Below are positions 1 to 10,722 of a stretch of 64,000 nucleotides of DNA, piece after piece. Position numbers and translations under genes: made by a program. The stretch is from Colletotrichum lupini (lineage: Eukaryota > Ascomycota > Sordariomycetes > Glomerellales > Glomerellaceae): the NCBI RefSeq assembly GCF_023278565.1, contig NC_064672.1, positions 1,364,001 through 1,428,000 of the forward strand, given 5' to 3'. How positions within the stretch are numbered: the stretch's first letter is position 1; every line of letters begins with the position of its first letter. Under the pieces are notes generated by a model. It did no database searches. It was not told the origin of the DNA and saw nothing but the letters and a program-made list of their open reading frames with translations.

Positions 1-1650
1 TAGAACTCTAGGAATACTTAGATATCCTTAATAGACTCTAGCGCCTTTTAATTAGCGATCGTTCGTACTCGCAACGAGTTAATCTCGATTCCTTTTAGTA
101 TAATAACATAACTTAAGAACTCGACCCTTTTTTAATAAAACGAGTACTTTAATAGTTTAGTAAAAAGCCCGTATAAACGTAAACGTCGGAGGACCTTTTT
201 AATATCCTCCGTATACTACTCCTTTATTATTAAGTAAATTATTAAATCGTCTATATATACTATATAATAAGTATTTAGTAAGTCGGCGAGCGCTCGGTAA
301 ATATATACTTAGAACGTCGCGGGTGCGTTCGTTAGCCTAAAAAGTATAATAGTATACTTAAAGTAACCGTATTAGCTCCGGAACGCTATTTTCTATCGGT
401 CTTCTTTTTTAATTCGGATATAGTAGTAAGTATCCCTAATATCTATTTTTAAGATCTATTTTACTCTGCGAAGCCTATTTAGGAGCTCGCTAATAAGTGG
501 TAGTAGGTATCGATTTTTTATAGTTACCTTATTTAGCCCGCGGTAGTCTATATAAAGGCGCAGCGTGCTGTCCTTTTTTAATACGAAGAGGATCGGTACC
601 TTAGCCTTACTAACTAAAGGTATAATACGACCGTTCGCTAGGTTCTTAGCGATATACGCGCAAAGCTTATTAAGTTATTTCTCGCTTAACGGATAAATAG
701 GATTATATAGTAGTTTAGTATCCGGAACTAGGTCGATAGAGTATTTTGCCCCACTATATAACTACGGTCCCTTTACCGACTGCTCGTTAAACGTTTCTAT
801 TTCTAATTAAAGTTCTAGTAATAGACCCCCTCGTAGTTTAGTCTCTATTACCCCCGCAATGCTTCTTATAGTAACGATATATAATATATATACCCTCTCG
901 CAATTTTTAACAATATTGCGAGCTATTACTTCTAGTTCGGTAACCGAGATAGGCTCGTATAACTATATATTCGTTACTATATTAATGCAAATGCCCTCTT
1001 AGCCTATTAATAGTTACGATAATAAGAGGTTTACTATTCTTTTATCCCTATTAACTACGGCAAATAGTTACCGAATCTTCCTTAGCTACTTATAGTAGTT
1101 AATAAAGAAGAGCGTTAACTAGTAAGCTTTCCCTTAGCCTACGGCTTTATCCTAAAAGTCCTTTAACGAGGGAGCTATAGTAGTAGCCGGGGTTAACCCT
1201 AAGTAGGTTACGAGCCTAGTGCTAATAATATCTATTTCGGAGTATATATCTATATTAACTTTTACTAGCCTTTTGGTAATACTTCGTAGAACTATCGCCC
1301 TACCCTTCGTAATTATTTTTATCGGTACCCTCTTAATACTTAGCGTAAGCGTATCGGGTATATTACCTACGCTTACTCGTTTTTTAATAAGTCGACCTTT
1401 ATAACTCTTAGCTCGGTAGTAACCTATTAAATAGTTACTAACGTTAGCTTCGATTAGGGGTACGTCGGCTTATCGTCGCCCCTACCTCCCGACTTATTCT
1501 TCTAGTACTTACTAGATATATAGCCTATTTTATTATACGTAAAGTACTTAATATTGCTATTACGACGCTTCTATAATAGCTCGGCGCGAGCACTCTTATT
1601 ATATAGCTTTTATAATATTACTCTTAGTAAGTCCCTAAAGCCTAGCCCCT
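1..1650 (-). mobile_element. Ty3/Gypsy retrotransposon gag-pol relic, RIP-inactivated, truncated by window edge
   Basis: Read on the minus strand with interrupting stops. The reverse transcriptase is visible from about 640 down to 100. It starts with a stretch resembling the family's 'KKDGTLR..VDYRxLN' block (about 600-520), continues into 'KNRYLLPLI', and reaches the catalytic YIDD box at 257-246. Upstream on the same strand, 1546-1505 encodes YFTYNKIGYISSKY, which has exactly the spacing of a Gag CCHC zinc knuckle (C-x2-C-x4-H-x4-C) with all four ligands turned into Tyr, as expected from G:C to A:T transitions. Gag to RT order on the minus strand fits a Gypsy element. RNase H and integrase would lie left of position 1. 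The element is non-functional. Confidence 0.8.
1505..1546 (-). pseudogene. Degenerate Gag zinc knuckle (CCHC to YYYY)
   Basis: The 14 codons keep the C-x2-C-x4-H-x4-C spacing, with Tyr at each ligand position. Single C:G to T:A transitions (TGT/TGC to TAT/TAC, CAT/CAC to TAT/TAC) explain every change. The following codons read as Lys/Gly/Arg-rich, typical after Gag knuckles. Confidence 0.65.
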
Positions 1651-3756
1651 TAGAGCTCTCCTTACTCTTTTTTTTATAAAAGGGGGATATTCGATACGGT
1701 TATTTTAATAACGGATATAGCCTCTTTTTATTATCCTTCTGCGACTAGTCGCCGCCCTTTTACTAATTTAACGATTATAGTTTATTAACCTCGTAGGCTA
1801 TATTGCGTGCTCTCTTAATTAAGACCTTATAACAAATTAGATCGTCCTATAGCTAAAATAGTAATCTAAAAAAGAATTAGTATACTTCTACTTTCGAATT
1901 TTTTATATTTTTTATACCTAAGTTATAATAGATCGCTAACTACTTAGCGAGGAACTAAGTAGGGGTCTAGCCCTTTTTTAGCCTCTTCGTCCTTAGCTCT
2001 TTACGGTATTCCCGTTCTTAAGTCTCGGGGTTTACGTATTATTAGCGAATAAACGCTAAGAAGTTACCCTAGGAGAGGGGATCTTAGAGGCTCTTTTTGT
2101 AATTATGCTATTACGTTTATAGCAATAGGGATATCTTAAATAGGGCCTATTTAATATATTATTTTATAGTGCTTTTTACGCGAAGCTTATTACCTACTTC
2201 TATAGTAATAATCTAGTCTACTACCTAAGCACTCGTAAACTCTTTTCTAATCGGTTTATAATTATAGAAAGGAGGCTTTTTATATTCTTATTAACCTAGA
2301 TACGTCGCTAGCCGCTCGGTAAGCTATTAGACGAGCTCTTCGTATTAACGCCGTTCTTAGTTTCGATCTTTAACTATTATTTTTATCGTTTTATAAAAGT
2401 AGGTTATTATTAGGCCTATGGGGTTTACTGAACTAGCTATTTTAGTACTACCCGCGCCTTTATATATACCTTAACCTCGTACGTCTAGCGATCGGTTATT
2501 AATAAACGCCCCGTTTATAACGGATAGGGTCTTTGGGGTGTTAACGGGGTGACTAGCCCGTGAGGGTAATCTGCCCCGATTATCTTCTTTGTCTAGCTCT
2601 TCCGTAGACGCTAGTATTCGGGTAGGACTCGCCCTATAGTAGGCTCGTTCTCCTAGACGGAATAGGGTTAAGTAGTCGACTCCGGATAACTATAGCTCGT
2701 CGGCGCTAACGGCTCTTTATTAACGACTAGGCGTTATTTTATTAGCGTTCCGTTCGTTTCCGTAATTTATTATTACCTATACTAATTACTCCGTAGAGGT
2801 AGAAGTTTTAGAATTATAAGAGATTAGGCTATAAGTACTTAACTAGCGAGGCTATAATATAGGTATGGGTATATTATAAGACTAAAGCTTATAGAGTCCT
2901 TCGTAAGGGCTCTGCTTCTTAGAAAGTTCTTTTGTAATAAGATCCGTATACCGGTTACTAAGTTATCGGCGTCCTATCGCCGGCCGTATCCCGAATCTAT
3001 TACAGATAAATATTTTATTATATTACTTAGCCCCTAAATATCTTAGTATTCTCGCCCCTTAAAATATATTACTATAATAAGCTTATAAATTACGGCCTCT
3101 AGCTTAACTTAGTACTAATTAAAAAATAGAACTTTTTTTATTATTATTTTTAAGCCCGAGTATAAGCGCTTATAAAATAGAATATATATACTAATTAAAA
3201 AGTAATAAGGCTATATTTTATTAATATATAATAGCCCCTATTTAATAAATTTATTATTATAGCGTAGCTTATAAATATTTTACGAGTACTATTATAAGAG
3301 CTTTTATTTTTAAAAGTTTTTAAAATACCCCAAGATTATAATATTATTACTTTTAAAAAGTTAAAAGACCTTAGGAAGTATTAAAAGCTTTAAGTACGAA
3401 GTAAGGGCGAGGTTAATTACGATTCTATTATTTATAAGTTAATATTAATAAAGTAAATAAGTAATTAAATACTTAAAACGTAGCCCTAGCTAATACTTAG
3501 TTAGTTATTAAGTTACTAAAGGCTTAAGTATAATTATATAAGCTAATTACAAAGGTAAAAGTACGGTAAGATTTAAATAAGTAATTTATATAAATTAAGG
3601 TTATTATAAAAGTAAAGAGTGAGGCTAAGGCTCGCTCGTAGCGCCTAATCGCAGTTTTAATACTTATAATTAGTATAAAAAAGCTTAATTTATTAATATA
3701 TATTTAGAATTTTAAATTTAGTAGCGTTATATTACTAATAATCGAATTCGTAGTCA

Positions 3757-6670
3757 TGAGGTCGAAAAATCGAAGTCTGGAAAATCGTCTAAATTGGGTA
3801 ATCTGTCGTGGGGGGTGATCCGTCGTGTGGGGTGGGGTCTTATTCACCAAAGAGCAAGTGTTCAGTGCGCCTGTCAGCTTTTGCCCAACGCCGTGGTGCG
3901 GCGGCGTGCCGTGAGCCTGTCGCATACTGCGTACGCCTGGCCTAGGTGCGCGAGAACCCGCCCCCGGACTCGTGGACACGGGCCGTGGCAAAGGGTCGCC
4001 TCACGCCAAGGTCAAATGACTTGCATCCCTGCCACCCTGCTCTCCCAAGGGCCATGGGCCATGCCCCGCGCGATTGTGCCTACTGCAGAACCATGGCCGC
4101 GTCGCGAGACCGAGGGCTCCGGCTGGGCGAACCGCGAAGTCACGGGGAAGTAAGTCTGCCTACCGTCATCGACTGTGCCTGCACCTATCCGAACGAGTAT
4201 CCAGACGGATACCAAGGTTGATTCAATGTGGCTTGGGCCAACCGTTCGCTTTTCCCTCGTTTCCCACCTTGCTGGTAAATACTCCATAGAGCTGTGTAGG
4301 TTTGTTCGTGATTAGGTATTTTGTCTTTCTTTTTGAGTTGGTCCACATTGTTGACTTTGAAGGTGTTGGCAAACCTAACGGCCGTTGATGAGTTGCTGCG
4401 CCGTGTCCTCAGCCCCAGGCTCTCACCCAGAAGCATGGGCTATTTGCCAAGATGCTCGCGAGCATTGTAGTTGCCGGTGGAGGTCTCGGCAAAAGGCAAA
4501 TGGCAAAAAGAGGAAAAGCATACAAGTCCTATTGTCCCTTTGGATATGCCAGGCCTTGGCTGAGTAGCCTTTGAAGTATCTGTATCCGTAGTCTTTTGAT
4601 GACGCTTATAGCGGAGCTCGCGGCTCACACGGCGATGCCAAGAAATGCCTTGAGCACCCAGTATCTGTATCGATCCCAGCCCCACACGCATCGTGACTTT
4701 GAACTTCAATAGTAGGTATGTCGATCGCCGCATTATTGCCAATGGGAGGGCCGTGATGCCAAGACGAGGAAGTTGGGCATTTGATCTTTGAGGTGGTCGT
4801 AGACTTTGCAGCGTTATGAGCCCGCACTGCCCCACTGTCGCAGAGATGCGCTGACATGGGATTCAGCTGAGTTGTGTGCGCTTGTGATCGACGCGATGAT
4901 GCTCCAAGCCCCTCCATAAGCCGACAGAGGATTTAGCTCTGATGAATATGGACATGCTTGAGATTGCTTCTCGCATAGTGCACGCCAAAGGGGGTAAATG
5001 CAGTGTTGTTCGGTGCTCTCGAACTGGAAGCCTCTGACACGGCCTAAGCGGTTGATCCGATGTCGACATAGCCTTCAGGCTCATCCCGCGTCTGTTCGCC
5101 GACCTCAAGAATGGATACGGCAGCATGCTATCCGAAGTTTCCCTGTCTCGACTTTTGCCGAATGATATTGCACGGCCGTAGAAATTGTTCCAGAATTCTT
5201 CGTTGGAGCATGTTAGAGATCAGTGCAGTCTGCTTTGACGGTTGGCGATGGCTGACTGGTCAGTTTTCGAGGGCGAAGCTTCGGCAGCATAGGGGCGCAG
5301 TGGTCATGGTGATTGGAGCAAGCGAGAGGCCGGGTTTGTCGCGACCACTGGAATCCTTCTGCGGTATGATCAGCGAGCAAGAATAGAGGTACACATATTC
5401 CCTGACAGGTCTATATCGAACGAAGTCGAAGTATCGATTGGTGGAAGTTGCCCTTGTTTGTGTCATGGAAATAACATAGAGCAACAGTATTGTGACTCCA
5501 TCAACGTGTCAGCCGCAAGCTGTGTTACCCAGGCATCGTTCTGTAAGAGGTTCATGGTGGCGCCCTCTGGATTGTTTGTTCCACCCAAGCACGCGAGTGA
5601 GCCAGCCCTCGCGGAGGTTACTGCAGTCTCTGGCAACGACTTGTCTTGGAGTGCAGCCTGACAGATCGACAGGAACAGACATGGGTAGCTGAGAGGCGAT
5701 CCGCCCAGGTGTTATGTCGAGGATGAGTGAGCAATAGCAAGTGCAGCTGCGCTTAGGAATCGGGGTCCACGTGGATCTTGCTGCGACTAGCGGCTAGCGC
5801 GATGCGGGGGAGACGCCATAGACGCTGTCCGCTGAGGTTTGCCACTGGAAAAAAGAAGACGGAACATGTATAGATCTAGTACAGATCGATTGACAGCGGG
5901 TGTGGTATAACGGTACGAGATGGAGATGGAATGTGGTAGATCAGAAGAAAAAGGTGTCACCCATAGTGAATCTAACGAAAGGTTGAACAATGATTTCTAA
6001 TGTCCAAGTCTTTAACGGTTCCATTGCTCCTTGGCCTCTCCTATTGTAAAAAGGGCAGGCGAAGAACTGCAAGTTTCCTTCGTGCCTTCCATTGCTTTCT
6101 GAATGTTGAAGTGGAAGGCTCCGGTATGTTGCAGTCTGTGTATTCGAATACTCAGTGCCCAAACTGCAGGCACGCTCGGTTTGGCGTGTCAAAGTCGGGT
6201 GCCTGTGGTGCCTGCCCCTTGAGGCACGCAAATGAAACCTGGACGGACCCATTGTGAGCAAATTACGTCACGCGTGTGTCTTTGGTACCTGAACAGACAG
6301 TGCCAACACAGTAGCTGTCCACCGAGATACGACAGTGCGATCACCGTGTTCCTGCAGAAAAAGTGGTGAGTCGCTGACTCTGATACCTGAGAATTCTGCA
6401 CCGCACAAAACGCGCATCCCCAAAGAGGCAAAGGGCCACTCTGTTCAGCATTTCAAAGCAGCACAATTGCCGCGCTGTAATTACAAAAAAGTAGAGTCAA
6501 ACACCGAATGATCAAGAAACCTAGGGGCCAAGGTAAAACCATCGTAGCGTTCTCGTAAATATTTCATCTTTGCCTGGCAACTGCAGTCTTTTTTTCCGGG
6601 AGTGCTGCATCAAAGGGACGTGGCATCAATCCATCGCGTCGGCATTCGTTTGGAGAAAAAAAAAATCTCG
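3757..6670. other. Intergenic, no gene recognised
   Basis: About 2.9 kb of ordinary base composition between the AT-rich island and the copper ATPase promoter. Open frames are all short (at most about 130 codons), overlap one another on both strands and resemble no family I know. No tRNA, repeat or transposon end was recognised. A single TGAGCAAA (reverse complement TTTGCTCA) occurs at 6255-6262. Confidence 0.5.
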
Positions 6671-7086
6671 GACACCGAGCTTTGAAGCAAACTGAACATC
6701 GTCTGCCCAGGCTCATCTATCTGCTGTTCACTCGGCCTTTGATCACACCAATTTTCCTTACTTCTACGCTTATTTTTTTCTTCAGTCCTTCGTATCTATG
6801 CATCCCCCTCACGCATATCTCAAATAAGAGAAAAGACAAGGACGGGTATCTTACTAAAACCACCTGTAGCTTTCTCCGAAAGCTGGCCTGAGCTACTGCA
6901 AAACTCACACCTTGGTTTCAACTTTCGCGTCCAAGTCGCCCTCCCGTGAGCTCCCTCAACATTCCACTCAAGGCTGCCAACGCATCTACCATCCCTCCAC
7001 ACCGGCTCTATCATTCTCAATACAAAAAGGACGGCGGCGACAACAACTAGCAGGAACACCGGCCACTGAGCCATCGGTCCGTGACG
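6671..7086 (+). promoter_or_regulatory. Proximal promoter and 5' leader of the copper ATPase gene
   Basis: The stretch before the ATPase start is rich in pyrimidine runs (for example the T-rich segment around 6771-6783) and in CA/CT words typical of filamentous-fungal core promoters and leaders. No clear TATA box is seen. The reading frame of the ATPase extends upstream only to a GTG at 7081, so the leader must end at or close to 7086. Confidence 0.4.
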
Positions 7087-10000
7087 ATGGACGACGGAAG
7101 GCATCCTCGCATCACCACCTCATTTCTGCTCGCCAACTTGCACTGCCCATCATGCGTCTCTTCCATCCAGCAGGCTCTCCGCGAGTCCTCCAGTCACGAT
7201 GTCATCTGGGTCTCACCAAACATTGTCACCTCCGTCGTCACCATTGAACACAGACACACGCCAACCCCCGATATCACCATCCGGTGCATGGCCAAGTCAC
7301 TTCAAGATGCCGGCTTCGAGATTTGCGGTGTCACGACCACGGCTGCCACCGAATTCGACATGGACACCATCACCTTCACCCAGCCTGATTCTGGTGTCAT
7401 GGACATCAACGCTGGCGCTCACAGCGGCGGCGCCCTCGATGGCCTGCTCTCCTTCGCTCCGAAGTGGTCTTCTGATTCACCCGAGGCCCAGCGGGAAGCC
7501 CACCTGCTCAACTGCAAGCAATGCCGTGATTCAGAGGATAGCGGTGCTTCAACCGCAGACCTATTAAACTCACACGTCAACAGTGTGCGCAGCTCGCTCT
7601 ACAATGGTCTCGACAGTGTCACAGCAATGGCCTCAGGAGGCTCAAAATGGAGAGTCACGCTCTCTGTCGGTGGTATGACCTGCGCGTCCTGTGTCAATAC
7701 TATCAGCGAGGAACTCAACAAGCAGGAGTGGATCGACAATGCCACTGTCAACCTGGTCACCAACAGTGCCACGGTTGATATCAGAGACAAGTCCAACGCA
7801 TCAAAGGTTGCGGAGGCCATTGAAGACATGGGCTATGATGCCAGTCTTGACAGCGTTACGGAATACGCAGAGCCTGGCGATGACTTCAGCGGAGACGAAA
7901 GCGACGAAAAGAAATGGCGAGCTACTGTGGCGATTGGCGGCATGACCTGCGCTTCCTGCGCCAACACCATCACGGAACAGCTGAATAAGAAGGACTACAT
8001 CTCCAACGTTGCAGTCAACTTGGTGGCTAACAACGCCACTATTGACTTTATCGTTGAAGGCAAGCAAGACGACATCGTTCAGTCCATTGAAGATATGGGC
8101 TATGATGCGACACTGGACAACGTATCAAAGGTCAAGACTGAGAATAAGGGCGCGCAAGAGAGGACGGTCCAGATCTCAATCAAGGGCCTCTACTGTCAAC
8201 ATTGCCCCAGCCGAGTAACGCATTCTCTCACATCCTTCACACACCGGCTAAAGGTTGTTTCCAAACCCACTCACGAGAAGCCACTCGTTACCGTCAAGTA
8301 CACGCCCAGCGCGCCTTCGTTCACCATTCGGCAAATCCTATCCGCCATCGATGCCGCCGATCCCGCCTTCAAGGCATCGATCTACCACCCGCCCAGTCTC
8401 GAGGAGCGCTCAAAACTCATTACACAAAAGCACCAGCAGCAGCTCCTTAGACGAGTCTACTTGACGTTGGTCATCGCCATCCCGACTTTCATCATTGGTA
8501 TTGTTTACATGAGTCTTGTCTCCGACACGGACAAGGGCAAGCACTACCTCATGAAGCCATGGGCTCTGGGCATCAACCGAGCCCAGATTGCACTGTTCGT
8601 CCTCGCGACGCCGGTTTACTTCTTTGGGGCCGACGTCTTCCACAGCAGAGCTATCAAGGAGATTAGGAACTTGTGGCGCAAGGGCAGCAAGACACCCATC
8701 CTTCGTCGATTCTACAAGTTTGGAAGCATGAATATGCTCATGTCGCTCGGGACAACCATTGCCTACCTTTCTTCTATTGGCCAGATGATTGCTGCCGCCA
8801 TCAACAGACCTGCAAAGGTTGACGACACGCAGTTTTACTTTGACTCCGTCGTCTTCCTGACCCTTTTCCTGCTCCTGGGCCGTCTGATCGAATCGTACAG
8901 CAAGTCGAAAACTGGCGACGCAGTCGAGATGCTGGGCAAGCTGCGACCCACCACGGCTATCCTCGTCACCAAGGACTCCATTGGTAAGACCACCGACACC
9001 ACTGTTGGCGTGGACATGCTCGAGTACGGAGACGTTGTGCGCGTGCCTCACGGTGCGTCGCCCGCCGCAGATGGAATCGTGGTGCAGGGCGAAGGCAGCT
9101 TCGACGAGTCCAGCTTGACAGGCGAGTCTCGCCTCATCAAAAAGGTACCTGGCGACGAGGTCCACGCAGGTACGGTCAACAAGGATTCCGCTATCCAGGT
9201 ACGCATCACAGGTGCAGCGGGCGCCTCCATGCTGGACCGGATCGTCTCCATCGTTCGAGAGGGTCAGACAAAGAGGGCGCCGATGGAGCGCGTCGCCGAC
9301 GTGCTGACGGCCTTCTTTGTCCCCATCATCACCCTGATTGCCGTAATCACATTCTTCACGTGGTTGATTCTCGGCTACGCAGGTGTCCTTCCTCGAGACT
9401 ACCTCGACTCAGAGGGCGGATGGGCTGGCTTTGCGCTTCAGTTTGCCATTGCCGTCTTCGTCGTCGCCTGTCCCTGCGGTCTCGCTCTCGCAGCCCCCAC
9501 AGCCATCTTTGTCGGCGGTGGTCTCGCGGCCAAGCATGGAATTCTCGCCAAGGGAGGAGGCGAGGCGTTTGAAAAGGCTAGCAACGTGGACGTGGTTGTC
9601 TTTGATAAGACGGGCACGCTCACCGTCGGCGGTGAGCCAAAGGTCACGGACGCCGGACTCTACCTCGAGGGGAGCAGCCTCGAGCGTGGCATGGTTTTGG
9701 CCACTTTGCGAGCGGTTGAGGAGAACAGTAGCCACCCTGTGGCAAAAGCCATCGTCTCCTACTGCACCTCGCAGACGGACGCCTGGGTCGACGTCGACAG
9801 CATCCAGGAACTGCCCGGCAAGGGCATGAAGGCCACGAACCGCGGAGCGAAGCCCGCCGAGGCATTTGACATGATCGTCGGCAACGAGTCGCTGATGCGC
9901 GATCACGTTGTCCACTTTGACGAAGGCGTGACGTCTCAACTGCAGAAATGGAAAAGCGAGGCTAAATCGGTCGCCTTGGTCGCTACTAGACCTACTGCTA

Positions 10001-10722
10001 CTCCTTCTACCGGAACGTCAGATGACCACCCCTGGACCCTCGTCGCGGCGCTTTCTATCGCCGACCCCATCCGGCCTGAGGCAATCCGTATCATTAAGGC
10101 CCTCCACGAGCAAGGCACCCGCGTCTGGATGCTCTCGGGCGACAACGTCGTGACGGCAAAGGCCGTCGCGGACCTGGTGGGCATCGACCCGGACAACGTG
10201 CTCGCCGAGGTGCTTCCCTGGGAAAAGGCGGACAAGATCACCTACCTGCAATCGGTCCTCAAGGCGCGGGCAGGAACCGGGGGCGGGAGCGACGAGCACA
10301 CGGGAAAGCGCGCCATGGTGGCCATGGTGGGCGATGGCATCAACGACTCGCCGGCGCTGACCAAGGCGGACGTGGGCATCGCGATCGGCAGCGGCAGCGA
10401 CGTGGCTATCTCGAGCGCGGATTTCGTGCTGGTGACGAGCGACCTCCGGGCCGTGGTGACGCTGCTCGCGCTCAGCCGGACCGTGTTCAGGAGGATCAAG
10501 GTCAATTTCGGATGGGCTGTCATCTACAACCTGCTGGCGATCCCCATTGCCGCCGGGTGTTTGTACCCGATTGTCGTGAACGGCGGGCGGCAGCACGTGC
10601 GGCTGGATCCCGTGTGGGCCAGTCTCGCGATGGCGCTGTCTAGTATCAGTGTCGTGCTGAGTTCGTTGGCGTTGAGGAGTAAGGTGCCGTGGCTTGGGTT
10701 CCGGGCGAAGAAGATTGAGTAG
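7087..10722 (+). CDS. crpA: Copper-transporting P1B-type ATPase (CrpA/CRP1 class)
   Basis: This is a 1211-residue intronless protein. It pumps Cu(I) across a membrane using ATP; CRP1/CrpA relatives act in copper efflux and tolerance at the plasma membrane. The N-terminus carries several heavy-metal-associated modules: CPSC at residues 20-23, two GMTCASC sites with first Cys at about 199 and 288, and a degenerate CQHC at about 370. Catalytic features follow in order: TGES (678-681), the membrane CPC ion motif (795-797), the phosphorylated DKTGT (D840), the HP of the P1B class (884-885) and GDGIND (1082-1087). All core residues are intact. The start is the ATG at 7087; the frame also has a GTG two codons upstream, which I do not use. 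The divergent 'LHCPSC' N-terminus looks more like CrpA/CRP1 than the Golgi CCC2/Clap1 pump, but CCC2-type function is not excluded. Confidence 0.93.
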   Translation: MDDGRHPRITTSFLLANLHCPSCVSSIQQALRESSSHDVIWVSPNIVTSVVTIEHRHTPTPDITIRCMAKSLQDAGFEICGVTTTAATEFDMDTITFTQPDSGVMDINAGAHSGGALDGLLSFAPKWSSDSPEAQREAHLLNCKQCRDSEDSGASTADLLNSHVNSVRSSLYNGLDSVTAMASGGSKWRVTLSVGGMTCASCVNTISEELNKQEWIDNATVNLVTNSATVDIRDKSNASKVAEAIEDMGYDASLDSVTEYAEPGDDFSGDESDEKKWRATVAIGGMTCASCANTITEQLNKKDYISNVAVNLVANNATIDFIVEGKQDDIVQSIEDMGYDATLDNVSKVKTENKGAQERTVQISIKGLYCQHCPSRVTHSLTSFTHRLKVVSKPTHEKPLVTVKYTPSAPSFTIRQILSAIDAADPAFKASIYHPPSLEERSKLITQKHQQQLLRRVYLTLVIAIPTFIIGIVYMSLVSDTDKGKHYLMKPWALGINRAQIALFVLATPVYFFGADVFHSRAIKEIRNLWRKGSKTPILRRFYKFGSMNMLMSLGTTIAYLSSIGQMIAAAINRPAKVDDTQFYFDSVVFLTLFLLLGRLIESYSKSKTGDAVEMLGKLRPTTAILVTKDSIGKTTDTTVGVDMLEYGDVVRVPHGASPAADGIVVQGEGSFDESSLTGESRLIKKVPGDEVHAGTVNKDSAIQVRITGAAGASMLDRIVSIVREGQTKRAPMERVADVLTAFFVPIITLIAVITFFTWLILGYAGVLPRDYLDSEGGWAGFALQFAIAVFVVACPCGLALAAPTAIFVGGGLAAKHGILAKGGGEAFEKASNVDVVVFDKTGTLTVGGEPKVTDAGLYLEGSSLERGMVLATLRAVEENSSHPVAKAIVSYCTSQTDAWVDVDSIQELPGKGMKATNRGAKPAEAFDMIVGNESLMRDHVVHFDEGVTSQLQKWKSEAKSVALVATRPTATPSTGTSDDHPWTLVAALSIADPIRPEAIRIIKALHEQGTRVWMLSGDNVVTAKAVADLVGIDPDNVLAEVLPWEKADKITYLQSVLKARAGTGGGSDEHTGKRAMVAMVGDGINDSPALTKADVGIAIGSGSDVAISSADFVLVTSDLRAVVTLLALSRTVFRRIKVNFGWAVIYNLLAIPIAAGCLYPIVVNGGRQHVRLDPVWASLAMALSSISVVLSSLALRSKVPWLGFRAKKIE

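Larger units (their letters stand above)
1..3756. repeat. AT-rich, RIP-degraded island (left)
   Basis: Base composition is extremely AT-rich up to about 3756 and then switches abruptly to ordinary composition. TA-rich words dominate, CpA/TpG are scarce while CpG survives, and every frame is full of stop codons. This is what RIP (CpA to TpA) leaves in duplicated fungal DNA. The left part holds a recognisable Ty3/Gypsy relic (separate entry). From about 1650 to 3756 I cannot assign coding domains; it may hold the rest of gag and the 5' LTR of the same element, but I could not establish an LTR border. No functional gene is present. Confidence 0.85.

Noticed and set aside
1219..1404. 61-codon hydrophobic frame in the AT-rich island
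   Set aside because: It lies opposite the Gypsy relic. Its Leu/Ile richness comes from RIP-generated AT codons, not a membrane protein.
2800..3756. Possible LTR of the Gypsy relic
   Set aside because: TGTAAT/ATTACA-like edges occur near 3000 and 3550, but AT richness makes such words common, and the second LTR lies outside the window, so no pair can be compared.
7081..7086. GTG start two codons upstream of the copper ATPase ATG
   Set aside because: Fungal nuclear genes start at ATG as a rule. The ATG at 7087 preserves the whole protein. The same reasoning rejects the TTG at 12220 (MET10), GTG at 29708 (deaminase), TTG at 35192 (C3HC protein) and GTG at 39118 (EngB-type).
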